Below, piece by piece: positions 30,565 through 41,283 of a stretch of DNA of 64,000 nucleotides. The notes under the pieces are model-generated. The model saw only the letters and a list, made by a program, of their open reading frames with translations. It was not told the origin of the DNA and searched no databases. Each line of letters opens with the position of its first letter. The first letter of the stretch is position 1. Source of the stretch: Thiohalocapsa sp. (GTDB lineage Bacteria > Pseudomonadota > Gammaproteobacteria > Chromatiales > Chromatiaceae). The DNA lies in NCBI GenBank assembly GCA_021736785.1, contig JAIPFF010000022.1, forward strand, positions 19,237-83,236, in the 5' to 3' direction. The position numbers and the translations under genes were made by a program.

Positions 30565-32373
30565 ATGTCTTCCATCCGCATTCTCGGGCCCCAGCTGATC
30601 AACCAGATCGCCGCCGGCGAAGTGGTGGAGCGCCCGGCGTCTGTCGCCAAGGAACTGATCGAGAACAGCCTCGACGCCGGTGCCGGCCGCATCGAGGTGG
30701 ACTTGGCGCAGGGCGGCGTCAAGTCGATCCGCATTCGCGACGACGGCGCCGGCATGTCGCGCGAGGAATTGCCGCTCGCCGTGTCTCGTCATGCCACCAG
30801 CAAAATCGGCAGCCTTGCCGACCTCGAAGCCGTCGCCACGCTCGGTTTTCGCGGCGAGGCGCTGCCCAGTATTGCGTCCGTCTCGCGCCTGGAGATCGTC
30901 TCTCGCAAGGCCGGCGAGCCGCACGGCTGGCGGCTGGCGAGCGACGGCAGCGACCGGCTCGGCGACCCGGAGCCTGCTTCGGCCGCTGACGGTACGACGG
31001 TGGAGGTCCGCGACCTGTTCTACAACGTGCCCGCCCGGCGCAAGTTCCTGCGCACCGACAAGACCGAGCTAGGTCATATCGAGCAACTCGTGCGACGCAT
31101 GGCGCTGGCGCGCCCGGACGTCGCACTGCGTCTCGCGCACAACGGGCGCACCCTGCTCGATCTGCCGGCGCAAGGCAACGCCGGGCCGGCCCCCCGGCTC
31201 AAGGCGCTGCTCGGCAATGGATTCATCACCAACAGCCTCGATCTGCAGGCCGAGGCAGTGGGACTGCGCCTATTCGGCTGGATCGCCCGGCCCGCGTTCG
31301 CGCGTGCGCAGGGGGATATGCAGTATTTTTTCGTCAATGGCCGGCTGGTGCGCGACAAGCTCGTCGCCCATGCCGTGCGCCAGGCCTACCGCGACGTTCT
31401 GCACCACAGCCGCCATCCGGCCTACGTGCTGTTTCTCGAGCTGCCGCCGCGCCAGGTCGACGTCAACGTGCATCCGGCCAAGCAGGAGGTGCGTTTCAGG
31501 GAATCGCGCCAAGTGCACGAGTTCATCTTCCGATCATTGCACCGGCGCGTCGCCGATGGCGCGGGCGGCATGCCCGCGGATGCGGCGGCGGCCGCGCCGG
31601 GATCGCCTCCGGAGCCGTTCCCGCCGAGCGATGCCGGCGAAGGCCGGCGCCCGATCGGCGCACCCCCCGGGCGCCTGTCGCTGCGCGTGGATGACGGGCG
31701 CGCGGCCTACGCGGCGTCGTTCGATATGCAGCGACCGGGCGCAGCGCCGTCGCAGTCATTGCCGCCGGCCGCGGCGTCCGACATGGACGCGCCGCCGCTC
31801 GGGTTCGCCATCGGCCAGTTGCACGGCATCTACGTGTTGTCGCAGACAGCGGACGGCCTGGTGCTGACCGACATGCACGCGGCCCACGAGCGCATCGGTT
31901 ACGAACGACTGAAGGCGGGACTGCAAGCGGGCGCCTTGCGCCGCCAGCCCTTGTTGGTGCCCGTCGTGGTCCATGTCAGCCCGGCCGAGGCCGAGATTGC
32001 CGAAGCGCGGGCGGAGGAACTGGAGCGTCTGGGGCTCGGCATCGGGCGCATCGGCGAAGCGAATCTGGTGGTTCGCGAGATTCCGTCGCTGCTGCAGTCG
32101 GCAGATCCGGAGCAACTGCTGCGGGACGTCCTGTCCGACCTCGGCGCCGACGGCAGCAGCGAGCGCGTTCGCGACGAGGTCAACAGCGTGCTGTCGACAA
32201 TGGCCTGCCACGGCGCTGTGCGCGCAAACCGTCGGCTGACCCTGGCCGAGATGAATGCCCTGCTGCGGGACATGGAGCGAACCGAGCGCTCCGATCAGTG
32301 CAATCACGGCCGTCCGACCTGGATCAAGCTCTCCCGCGGCGAGCTCGACGGCCTGTTCATGCGCGGGCGCTGA
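30565..32373 (+). CDS. mutL: DNA mismatch repair protein MutL
   Basis: 602 aa, ATG 30565. GHKL ATPase motifs: the conserved E30/N34 helix in AKELIENSLDAGA, DDGAGM (59-64), HATSKI, and GFRGEAL (94-100). QVDVNVHPAK marks the end of the N-terminal region, followed by a variable linker (about 340-400). The C-terminal dimerisation domain begins near GFAIGQLHGIYVL. It contains no DQHA(x)2E(x)4E endonuclease motif, so it is the methyl-directed (E. coli-like) MutL. It couples MutS mismatch recognition to strand incision. It joins miaA directly. Confidence 0.96.
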   Translation: MSSIRILGPQLINQIAAGEVVERPASVAKELIENSLDAGAGRIEVDLAQGGVKSIRIRDDGAGMSREELPLAVSRHATSKIGSLADLEAVATLGFRGEALPSIASVSRLEIVSRKAGEPHGWRLASDGSDRLGDPEPASAADGTTVEVRDLFYNVPARRKFLRTDKTELGHIEQLVRRMALARPDVALRLAHNGRTLLDLPAQGNAGPAPRLKALLGNGFITNSLDLQAEAVGLRLFGWIARPAFARAQGDMQYFFVNGRLVRDKLVAHAVRQAYRDVLHHSRHPAYVLFLELPPRQVDVNVHPAKQEVRFRESRQVHEFIFRSLHRRVADGAGGMPADAAAAAPGSPPEPFPPSDAGEGRRPIGAPPGRLSLRVDDGRAAYAASFDMQRPGAAPSQSLPPAAASDMDAPPLGFAIGQLHGIYVLSQTADGLVLTDMHAAHERIGYERLKAGLQAGALRRQPLLVPVVVHVSPAEAEIAEARAEELERLGLGIGRIGEANLVVREIPSLLQSADPEQLLRDVLSDLGADGSSERVRDEVNSVLSTMACHGAVRANRRLTLAEMNALLRDMERTERSDQCNHGRPTWIKLSRGELDGLFMRGR

Positions 32374-33369
32374 GTGGAGCAGGGCGCGCACTCGACCGAC
32401 GCACGCCCGCCGGCCATCCTGCTGATGGGCCCGACGGCGTCGGGCAAGACCGACCTGGCGCTGCGGCTGGCCGAGCAATTTCCCTGCGACATCGTCAGTG
32501 TCGACTCGGCGCTGGTCTATCGCGGCATGGATATCGGCACCGCGAAGCCGCCGCCCGATATCCTGGCACGGGTTCCGCATCGGCTGATCGACATCTGCGA
32601 TCCGAGCGAGACTTACTCCGCCGCCCGCTTTCGCGAGGATGCGCTGACGGCCATGTCCGAGATCACGGCCCGCGGGCGAGTACCGCTGCTGGTCGGCGGC
32701 ACCATGCTTTACTTTCGGGCGCTGCAGCGCGGCCTTTCGACCTTGCCCGAGAGCGACCCGGCGCTGCGCACGCGCCTCGCCGAGCGGCTGCGCCGCGACG
32801 GCGCCGAAGCAATGCACCGCTGGCTCGCCGACGTCGATCCGGCCTCCGCCGCGCGGATTCACCGCAACGACCCGCAGCGGGTCTCGCGTGCGCTCGAGGT
32901 TTTTCTGATCAGCGGCGAGCCCATGAGCCGCCTGTGGCGCGCCGACGCCGAGCAGGCCTTGCCTTATCGGGTGCTCAAGCTGGTGCGCTCGCCGCGCGAG
33001 CGCACCGTCCTGCACGCACGCATCGCCGCGCGTTTCGACGCCATGCTCGCCGAGGGCTTCGAGGCGGAGGTCCGCGCTCTGTGGCGGCGCGCCGACCTGA
33101 GCCCGGAATTGCCCGCCATGCGCTGCGTCGGCTATCGGCAAATGTTGCAATACCTGCGGGGAGAATATAGTTTCGCCGACATGACAGAGCGCGCCTTGGC
33201 CGCCACCAGGCAGTTGGCCAAGCGCCAGTTCACTTGGCTACGCGCGGAGCCGCGGTGCCTTTGGATCTACGACGATAGCGACACCGTTGCAACGTCCGCG
33301 CGAGCCGTCGAACGCTTTCTGTTTGCGCAAGGCTCGGCGTCGGCGACAAATTCCGGCGCCGATCACTGA
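32374..33369 (+). CDS. miaA: tRNA dimethylallyltransferase
   Basis: 331 aa from GTG 32374, the base right after the mutL stop. P-loop [12 protein letters not shown] (19-30), then [16 protein letters not shown] (44-59; the usual [16 protein letters not shown] with Ala-Leu in place of Met-Gln), [12 protein letters not shown] and RCVGYRQ. MiaA transfers a dimethylallyl group to A37 of tRNAs reading UNN codons. The tail of about 20 residues is Ser/Ala-rich. mutL-miaA-hfq-hflX is the standard order in this class. Confidence 0.95.
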   Translation: MEQGAHSTDARPPAILLMGPTASGKTDLALRLAEQFPCDIVSVDSALVYRGMDIGTAKPPPDILARVPHRLIDICDPSETYSAARFREDALTAMSEITARGRVPLLVGGTMLYFRALQRGLSTLPESDPALRTRLAERLRRDGAEAMHRWLADVDPASAARIHRNDPQRVSRALEVFLISGEPMSRLWRADAEQALPYRVLKLVRSPRERTVLHARIAARFDAMLAEGFEAEVRALWRRADLSPELPAMRCVGYRQMLQYLRGEYSFADMTERALAATRQLAKRQFTWLRAEPRCLWIYDDSDTVATSARAVERFLFAQGSASATNSGADH

Positions 33370-33594
33370 AACGAGCGTCGGAGACGACGGCGTGATGATC
33401 TGGCAGACCTCGGGACTGCGCATGAAAGGGGCGCCGGCTTGCCGCAGCCGGTGCATGCGCAGCACTTTTCGGACAACGGCCGGCAACCGCTGGTCGCGAC
33501 TCTGTGCTATTTTCTTCGTTTCGATATCATCCATTCAGTTCAGCCCGGCGGCCGCGGAACTACCCGTCGGGTACAACAACAAGGAGACTGAACA

Positions 33595-33846
33595 ATGTCT
33601 AGGGGCCAGAGCCTTCAAGACCCATTTTTGAATACGTTGCGCAAGGAACGCGTTCCGGTATCGATCTTCCTGGTCAACGGAATCAAGCTCCAGGGGCAGA
33701 TCGAGTCGTTCGACCAGTTCGTGGTCTTGTTGAAGAACAATGTCAGCCAGATGATCTACAAGCACGCGATATCCACCGTCGTGCCCGCACGCAACGTGAA
33801 ACTGCCACCGGTCCAGGATGGACCGGCCGAAGAGGGTAACGCCTGA
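33595..33846 (+). CDS. hfq: RNA chaperone Hfq
   Basis: 83 aa, ATG 33595, with AAGGAG 8 bases upstream. The sequence is almost invariant over the core: [29 protein letters not shown] (Sm1) and [10 protein letters not shown] (Sm2 with the KH motif). Hexameric Hfq pairs small RNAs with mRNAs and affects RNA turnover. The C-terminal tail is short (about 15 residues), shorter than in E. coli. The 225 bases before it do not hold a gene and likely contain an hfq promoter. Confidence 0.97.
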   Translation: MSRGQSLQDPFLNTLRKERVPVSIFLVNGIKLQGQIESFDQFVVLLKNNVSQMIYKHAISTVVPARNVKLPPVQDGPAEEGNA

Positions 33847-33909
33847 CTTTGATGCCCCGCCCCCCGACACCGAATCTCCGCCACGACCCCGCGCAAGGGG
33901 TTCCCAGCC

Positions 33910-35292
33910 ATGTTTGAGCGCCCCCGCTCGGGCGAGCGCGCGGTGCTGGTTCAGCTCGCGCTCGGCCAGCCCGTGGATGCCGATGCGAAGCTGGAACTGC
34001 AGCTGCTGGCGGCCGCCGCCGGCGCGCTCGAGGTCGGCTATCTCACAGGCAGCCGCGATCGGCCCGACCCCGGGCTGTTCATCGGCACCGGCAAGGCCGA
34101 CGAGCTCAAGGCGCTGGTGGACGCCAGCGAGGCCGAGCTGGTGATTTTCGATCATGCCTTGAGCCCGGCCCAGGAGCGCAACCTCGAGCGGCGCCTGCAG
34201 TGCCGGGTGATCGAGCGCAGCGGACTGATCCTCGACATCTTCGCCCAGCGAGCCCGGTCGTTCGAAGGCAAGCTGCAGGTGGAACTGGCTCAGTTGCGTC
34301 ACCTGTCGACCCGTCTGGTGCGTGGCTGGACTCACCTCGAGCGCCAGAAGGGCGGTATCGGTCTGCGCGGGCCGGGCGAAACACAGCTCGAGACGGACCG
34401 CCGGCTGCTCGGCGCGCGCATCGCGCTGCTGCGCTCGCGCCTGTCGCGTATCGAGACCCAGCGCGCCCAAGGCCGCAGGGCCCGGGACCGGGCAGAGATC
34501 CCGACCGTTTCGCTGGTCGGCTACACCAACGCCGGCAAGTCGACGCTGTTCAATCAGCTGACGCAGGCCGGTGTCTTTCAGGCCGACCAGCTATTCGCCA
34601 CGCTCGATCCGACGGTGCGCCGGGTCGACCTGCCGGACGCACCGAGCGTCCTGCTCGCCGACACCGTCGGCTTCGTCAGCCAACTGCCCCACGAACTGGT
34701 TGCGGCGTTCCGAAGCACGCTGCAGGAGACACGCTCGGCCGATTTGCTGCTGCACGTGGTCGATGCGGGTAGTGAGCAGCGCGAACGTCGCATGCAAGAC
34801 GTAGACGCCGTGCTGCAGGAAATCGGCGTAGAAGACACGCCCTGCATCCACGTCTTCAATAAGATCGATACTCTGCCCGGTACCGGCGCCCGCGTCGACC
34901 GCGACGCCGATGGATTGCCGAGGCGCGTGTGGCTGTCGGCGCGCAGCGGCGAAGGACTGGAGCTGCTGGCTGCGGCGCTCGCCGAGCATTTCCGCGGCGA
35001 GTCGGCACGCGAGCGCTTGTTGCTCGGCCCCGCCGATGGCGGTCTGCGCGCATGGCTGTTCGCCAACGCGCGCATCGTTTCCGAAGCCTCCACGGAACAG
35101 GGCGGATGGGAGATGGAAGTCGAGCTCTCGCGCGCGCAGCGCGAGCGTCTGCTGGGCGACCGCGGCGAATGGCGTGGCCGTCTGCTCGAGCCCGCCGCGA
35201 CGCTCGAGGACGGTGGCGACGGCGACGGCGACGGCGCGGAATCCGACAGTTCAGGTCAACGATCATTGCCGGGCTGCGTGCCGAGCCCGTAG
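33910..35292 (+). CDS. hflX: Ribosome-associated GTPase HflX
   Basis: 460 aa. An N-terminal HflX subdomain (glycine-rich loop GGIGLRGPGETQLETDRR) precedes a GTPase domain with YTNAGKSTLFNQLT (G1), DTVGF (G3) and NKID (G4). HflX splits stalled or heat-damaged ribosomes. The C-terminus carries an acidic Gly-Asp run (about 20 residues) not found in E. coli. It follows hfq after 63 bases and is probably cotranscribed. Confidence 0.95.
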   Translation: MFERPRSGERAVLVQLALGQPVDADAKLELQLLAAAAGALEVGYLTGSRDRPDPGLFIGTGKADELKALVDASEAELVIFDHALSPAQERNLERRLQCRVIERSGLILDIFAQRARSFEGKLQVELAQLRHLSTRLVRGWTHLERQKGGIGLRGPGETQLETDRRLLGARIALLRSRLSRIETQRAQGRRARDRAEIPTVSLVGYTNAGKSTLFNQLTQAGVFQADQLFATLDPTVRRVDLPDAPSVLLADTVGFVSQLPHELVAAFRSTLQETRSADLLLHVVDAGSEQRERRMQDVDAVLQEIGVEDTPCIHVFNKIDTLPGTGARVDRDADGLPRRVWLSARSGEGLELLAAALAEHFRGESARERLLLGPADGGLRAWLFANARIVSEASTEQGGWEMEVELSRAQRERLLGDRGEWRGRLLEPAATLEDGGDGDGDGAESDSSGQRSLPGCVPSP

Positions 35293-35447
35293 AATGCACG
35301 GCTGTACAGCGGACGGCTGCCGCGGCCCGCGCCCGTCTGCTTGATATCGAATCATCAGGGCGGCACCTTTCCCCCAGCACTGTGGTCTCAGGTATCTGAA
35401 GACCATCAAGCCACTCACAACGACAGACAATCTCTTGCGGAGAAACT

Positions 35448-36620
35448 ATGGCCTGGAACGAGCCGGGAGGCGGTAATAAAGACCCTTGGGGCGGAAGCTC
35501 CGGCAATCAGGGACCACCCGACCTCGACGAGATCGTGCGCAAGCTGCAGGAGCGGGTTAAATCGCTGCTCGGCGGTGTCGGAAAGCCGAACGGATCGGGC
35601 GGTGGGTCAGGCGGCGGCTCGGGCGGCCAAGACATCAGCATGCGAACCATCGGCGTCATCGTCGCCGTTGTTTTCGTTGGCTGGCTGTTCACGGGCATCT
35701 ACATCGTCGACCCGGCCGAGCGGGGCGTGGTGCTGCGATTCGGGAGCTACAGCAAAGTGACCGAGCCCGGCCCGCATTGGCGCATTCCATGGCCGATCGA
35801 AACCGTTCAGATCGTCAACGTCGACGAGATCTCGTCGTTCAGCCATAAGGCCGCGATGCTGACACAGGACGAAAACATCGTCGACGTCGAGCTCACGGTG
35901 CAGTCGCGCATACAGGATGCCGCGAACTACCTGTTCCAGGACCAGACCCCGGAAAAGACGCTGCGTGATGCCACGGAGACGGTGGTTAGAAAAACCATCG
36001 GCGGCAGCAAGCTGGACTTCATCCTGACCGAGGGCCGCAGCGCCATCGCGGCGACGATTCAGCAGCGCGTCCAGAATCTAATGGACAGCTATAAGACCGG
36101 CCTGCTGGTGACATCCGTGAACATGCAGCCGGCCAAGCCGCCGGAGCAGGTCAAGGAAGCCTTCGACGATGCCATCAAGGCGCGCGAGGATAAGGAGCGT
36201 CTCGAGAACCAGGCCGAAGCCTACGCCAACGAGATCCTGCCCCAGGCACGAGGCGAGGCCGCGCGCGCCGTCGCCGACGCCAAGGCCTATCGCGATCGGG
36301 TCATCGCGGAGGCCGAGGGTGAAGCATCCCGCTTCAAGGCCGTTCTGTTCGAATACGCGAAGGCGCCGAGCGTCACCCGCGAGCGCCTGTACCTCGAGAC
36401 CATGGAACAGGTGCTCGGCGAAAGCAACAAGGTGCTGATCGACGTGCCGAGCGGGAACAGCCTGATGTATTTGCCGCTGGATCAGCTGATGAAGCAACAA
36501 CCACCGTCGCCGCGAACCTCTATGATGCCGTCGTCCGAATCGACGCCGACGGGCACGCGCTCGGGCAGTGGCGCTCAAGCGCGCGTGCGCGACACCTCGC
36601 GTGAGAGGGGGGTCCGCTAA
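35448..36620 (+). CDS. hflK: FtsH modulator HflK
   Basis: 390 aa, ATG 35448, with GGAG 7 bases upstream. A Gly/Asn/Asp-rich cytoplasmic head (PGGGNKDPWGG and a run of Gly-Ser near 45-60), one membrane helix (about 66-86: IGVIVAVVFVGWLFTGIYIV), then an SPFH/band 7 domain and a coiled-coil rich in Ala/Glu. With HflC it forms a large membrane cage that restrains the FtsH protease. The stop and the hflC start share a base at 36620. Confidence 0.95.
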   Translation: MAWNEPGGGNKDPWGGSSGNQGPPDLDEIVRKLQERVKSLLGGVGKPNGSGGGSGGGSGGQDISMRTIGVIVAVVFVGWLFTGIYIVDPAERGVVLRFGSYSKVTEPGPHWRIPWPIETVQIVNVDEISSFSHKAAMLTQDENIVDVELTVQSRIQDAANYLFQDQTPEKTLRDATETVVRKTIGGSKLDFILTEGRSAIAATIQQRVQNLMDSYKTGLLVTSVNMQPAKPPEQVKEAFDDAIKAREDKERLENQAEAYANEILPQARGEAARAVADAKAYRDRVIAEAEGEASRFKAVLFEYAKAPSVTRERLYLETMEQVLGESNKVLIDVPSGNSLMYLPLDQLMKQQPPSPRTSMMPSSESTPTGTRSGSGAQARVRDTSRERGVR

Positions 36621-37567
36621 TGGATGATCTGAAGAAAGTCTTGCTGCCCGTCGCGATCGCGCTGCTGGCGCTGTTGATCTACGCCTCGACATTCATCGTC
36701 AACCAGTGGGAAACCGCTATCAAGCTGCGGCTGGGCGAGATCGTCGGCAGCGACTACGAGCCCGGGCTGCACTTCAAAGTCCCGTTGCTGAATCGCATCA
36801 TCAAGTACGATGCCCGCATTCAGACGCTCGACTCCCGTCCGGAGCGCTTTCTGACCATCGAGAAGAAAGACGTGATCGTCGATTCCTATGCCAAGTGGCG
36901 GATCCAAAACGCGGCACAGTTCTTCCGTTCCACCGGCGGCGACAGCGGGCGTACCGCGCGCCTGCTCTCGGAGCGGATCAACACTAGCCTGCGCGACGAG
37001 TTCGGTAAACGCACGATTCAGGAAGTGGTCTCGGAAGACCGCCTGGAGTTGATGACGGCGCTGACCAAGCAGATCGACGCCAACGCCGCGGAGCTCGGCG
37101 TCGAAGTGATCGACGTGCGAGTCAAGAAAATCGACCTACCGCCGGAAGTCAGCGAGTCGGTCTATAACCGGATGCGCGCCGAGCGTGAGCGTGTTGCCCG
37201 CGACTTGCGTGCGAAAGGCTCGGAGGCCGCCGAGCGAATCCGCGCCGATGCCGACCGCCAACGCACGGTGACCATTGCCGACGCCTACAAGGAATCGGAA
37301 GAGACCCGTGGTGTCGGTGACGCGAAGGCCGCGGAGATCTACGCCGAGGCGTTTCAACAAGACGCGGAATTCTATGCGTTCTACCGCAGTTTGAACGCTT
37401 ATCGGTCGTCGTTCGCGTCGACGGGCAGCACCCTGGTGCTATCTCCCGACTCCGAGTTCTTCAAATTCTTCAATCAACAGTATTCGAATGGCGGCTCCGG
37501 GCCATCGTCGCGCTCCGGCGACCCGACGGCCGCGCCGGGACCCAACCTCGGGGCGCAGTTGGACTGA
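36620..37567 (+). CDS. hflC: FtsH modulator HflC
   Basis: 315 aa. ATG 36620 overlaps the last base of hflK. An N-terminal signal-anchor helix (residues 6-24) precedes the SPFH domain (ETAIKLRLGEIVGSDYEPGLHFKVP) and the ARERVARDLRAKGSEAAERIRADADRQ-like helical region (about 195-215). It partners HflK in the FtsH-regulating complex. The C-terminal 30 residues are Gly/Ser/Pro-rich. Confidence 0.95.
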   Translation: MDDLKKVLLPVAIALLALLIYASTFIVNQWETAIKLRLGEIVGSDYEPGLHFKVPLLNRIIKYDARIQTLDSRPERFLTIEKKDVIVDSYAKWRIQNAAQFFRSTGGDSGRTARLLSERINTSLRDEFGKRTIQEVVSEDRLELMTALTKQIDANAAELGVEVIDVRVKKIDLPPEVSESVYNRMRAERERVARDLRAKGSEAAERIRADADRQRTVTIADAYKESEETRGVGDAKAAEIYAEAFQQDAEFYAFYRSLNAYRSSFASTGSTLVLSPDSEFFKFFNQQYSNGGSGPSSRSGDPTAAPGPNLGAQLD

Positions 37568-37653
37568 GCGACGGACTCGGCGGCCCGGCGCCCCACCGCC
37601 CCGGGCCGCGAATACCAACGCGTTGTTTTTGAAGAATAATAAAACGTCTTCTT

Positions 37654-37682
37654 GGTGTGGCCTGCCATCGGCCGGCCACACC
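37654..37682. repeat. Inverted repeat between hflC and the DUF2065 gene
   Basis: GGTGTGGCC (37654-37662) and GGCCACACC (37674-37682), 9 bp with an 11-base loop, in the 290-base spacer. Without a U tract on the plus strand it is not a clear terminator. It may be an attenuator or an mRNA end. The rest of the spacer holds nothing recognisable. Confidence 0.55.
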
Positions 37683-37857
37683 GAGCCGGCGCAGCCATCC
37701 TCTCTCTGCGCGCTTGCGCTTCGGTTAGCCGAGCTCCCGCGCCATGCCCGGACATTGTCCCCCCTCAATGGACAATGCCTACATCATCTGCAATGATTCG
37801 GCGCTTTGTGGCTGCCGGAGCCCGTCATCGACCCGATCGGTCCGTTACCGTTCAACC

Positions 37858-38043
37858 ATGTGGCACGACTTACTGGTCGCCGTGGCGCTGCTCCTCGTCA
37901 TCGAAGGAGTGATGCCGTTCCTGGCTCCGAGCGCGATGCGCCGAATGCTGCTCGAGGTGGCAGGCCAGAGCAACCGCAGCCTGCGCATTGCCGGGCTCGC
38001 GAGTATGATCGGCGGCGTCGGACTCCTCTATCTCATCAATTGA
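37858..38043 (+). CDS. DUF2065 (YjeT-type) small membrane protein
   Basis: 61 aa from ATG 37858; the frame is longer to the left, but only this start gives the family form. Two hydrophobic helices (about residues 4-21 and 42-60) flank the conserved middle LAPSAMRRMLLEVAGQ and RIAGLASMIGG. This is the DUF2065/YjeT family, usually found between hflC and hisZ or purA, as here. The function is unknown. There is no clear ribosome-binding site. hisZ starts 10 bases after the stop. Confidence 0.85.
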   Translation: MWHDLLVAVALLLVIEGVMPFLAPSAMRRMLLEVAGQSNRSLRIAGLASMIGGVGLLYLIN

Positions 38044-38053
38044 AGACGCTCGG

Positions 38054-39253
38054 ATGAATGACGAACGCTGGTTGTTGCCGGCCGGTATCGAGGAGGTGCT
38101 GCCCCCCGAGGCCGCCGAAATCGAAACGCTGCGGCGACGCTTGCTCGACCTCTATCAGAGTTGGGGTTACGAGCTCGTTATTCCGCCGTTCATCGACTAC
38201 CTGGAAAGCCTGCTGACCGGCACCGGCCACGACTTGGATCTGCAGACATTCAAGCTGACCGACCAACTCAGCGGCCGTCTGCTGGGCGTGCGCGCGGATA
38301 TGACGCCGCAGGTCGCCCGGATCGATGCCCATCAGTTGCGCCGGGACGTGCCGACGCGCCTGTGCTATCTCGGGACGGTGCTTCACACCAGAACCGATGG
38401 CTTTGCCGGCTCCCGCAGTCCGTTGCAGATCGGCGCGGAAATCTACGGACACGACGGCGCCGAGAGTGATGTCGAGATGCTTCGGCTGCTGGTCGCCACG
38501 CTGCAGACCGCCGGCATCGAGTCAGTCTCCATCGATCTGGGCCACGTCGGCATTTACCGTGGCTTGGCGCGTCAGGCGGGTCTCGAGCGCGACGACGAAA
38601 TGGCGTTGTTCGAGGCGCTGCAGCGCAAGGCGGAAGCCGAGATCTCCGAGTTGATCGAGACGCTCGGCGTCACTGCGCAGGTCGGCGACATGCTGCTCGC
38701 GCTGGCCGAACTGAACGGCGAGGACGCCCTCGATCGCGCGGGCGCCGCGCTCGCGGCCGCCGACCGGCCCGTGCACCGAGCGCTCGAGCGGCTGCGGCGG
38801 GTCGCCGAAGAGACCGAGCGCTGGCTGCCCGGGCTGCCGGTGCATTTCGATCTCGCTGAACTGCGCGGCTACACCTATAAGACCGGCGTCGTGTTCGCGG
38901 CTTTCGTTCCCGGCTGGGGCCTGGAGATCGGACGCGGCGGACGCTACGATGACATCGGGCGCGTGTTCGGGCGGGCCCGTCCGGCAGTCGGCTTCAGTAC
39001 CGACCTGAAAGGTTTGATTGCGTTGGCGGCCGATGGGGACGAAGTGACGCTCGACGTCAACGGCATTCTTGCGCCCTGGGATGCCGATCCGGCCCTTCAG
39101 AACGAGATCGCGCTTCTGCGCGCCGGCGGCCGCCGCGTGATTCAGCGCCTGCCGGGCGGCGAAGACGACGCGGCAGCGCTCGGCTGCAGCGAGATCCTGG
39201 ACAAGGTCGAGGGCGTCTGGCGCCTGCGCGCGTTGCCCGGCGGTGGCCGATGA
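38054..39253 (+). CDS. hisZ: ATP phosphoribosyltransferase regulatory subunit
   Basis: 399 aa. It looks like a class II aminoacyl-tRNA synthetase core (histidyl-tRNA-synthetase-like): LLPAGIEEVLPPEA, GYELVIPPFIDYLESL, RADMTPQVARI and the later RGGRYDDIGRVFGRARPAVGF. The tRNA-binding domain of HisS is missing and the length fits HisZ. HisZ activates the short form of HisG in the first step of histidine synthesis. The partner hisG is not in this window. Confidence 0.93.
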   Translation: MNDERWLLPAGIEEVLPPEAAEIETLRRRLLDLYQSWGYELVIPPFIDYLESLLTGTGHDLDLQTFKLTDQLSGRLLGVRADMTPQVARIDAHQLRRDVPTRLCYLGTVLHTRTDGFAGSRSPLQIGAEIYGHDGAESDVEMLRLLVATLQTAGIESVSIDLGHVGIYRGLARQAGLERDDEMALFEALQRKAEAEISELIETLGVTAQVGDMLLALAELNGEDALDRAGAALAAADRPVHRALERLRRVAEETERWLPGLPVHFDLAELRGYTYKTGVVFAAFVPGWGLEIGRGGRYDDIGRVFGRARPAVGFSTDLKGLIALAADGDEVTLDVNGILAPWDADPALQNEIALLRAGGRRVIQRLPGGEDDAAALGCSEILDKVEGVWRLRALPGGGR

Positions 39254-39390
39254 GCGCGGCGTTCGGCAGCGGGCGCCGCATTAGCGCGGCCGTCCGGCCA
39301 GGGCAGGGCGGCGAGCCGGCCGCGGCATCCTTAGCTGAAGCGCAACCAGGCGGATGGCTTCAGCGCTTCCCAAACAGCGAGAGTGCGTGA

Positions 39391-40692
<1,302 letters not shown>

Positions 40693-40953
40693 TTCACCGT
40701 CCGAGCAGCGCTACCGCGCGCGCGGCGCATCGGTCGTTGAATCAACGGCGGCCGCAAAGGCCGTAGGTGCCGGCAAGGCGCGTTTATTGTCCGATATTCG
40801 GTTGAGGCTCCGCGGCGGTGCGGCATTGGTCCCCTACTGTCAGGATAAGTGAGGCCTGCACGGTGGCCGCCGCCGTTGAAGGCCGTGTATCGGGTAGCCG
40901 GGCCCAAGGCGGCGAGCGCTACCGGGGGCCGCGAGCGACTAGGAACAGACCCT

Positions 40954-41205
40954 ATGGGCGAAAACGACTTGATCATCGAAAGCCTGCGCTTGATGGGCAT
41001 CGGCATGGGTATCGTGTTCAGCTTCCTGCTGTTGCTGATCGGTCTGCTGCGCGTCATGTCCGCGGTGGCGATCCGCCTTGCGCCGGCCGAGCCACAACCC
41101 CCGCAGATGCCTTTGACGGCAGGCGTCTCACCGGCAAGCAGCGCCGACGACGACGTCATCGCCGTCATCGCCGCCGCCATCGGCCGTTATCGCGCGCGGC
41201 GCTGA
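40954..41205 (+). CDS. oadG: Oxaloacetate decarboxylase gamma chain
   Basis: 83 aa. ATG 40954 has AGGAA about 9 bases upstream. One membrane helix (about 13-33: LMGIGMGIVFSFLLLLIGLL) is followed by a Pro/Gln-rich stretch and an Asp-rich C-terminus ending RYRARR, as in OadG. The subunit anchors the alpha chain and helps zinc binding. The order oadG-oadA-oadB is the classical one. The 261 bases before it hold nothing I can identify. Confidence 0.9.
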   Translation: MGENDLIIESLRLMGIGMGIVFSFLLLLIGLLRVMSAVAIRLAPAEPQPPQMPLTAGVSPASSADDDVIAVIAAAIGRYRARR

Positions 41206-41283
41206 CCCGGCACCGGGTCGGCGCCGGGCTGGCCGGAGCCCCCTGATCACCCCACTTTTCACGCGGATTCCCGGGACGTGACT

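Noticed and set aside
37654..37682. Terminator after hflC
   Set aside because: A 9-bp stem is present but no U tract follows on the plus strand; kept only as an inverted repeat.
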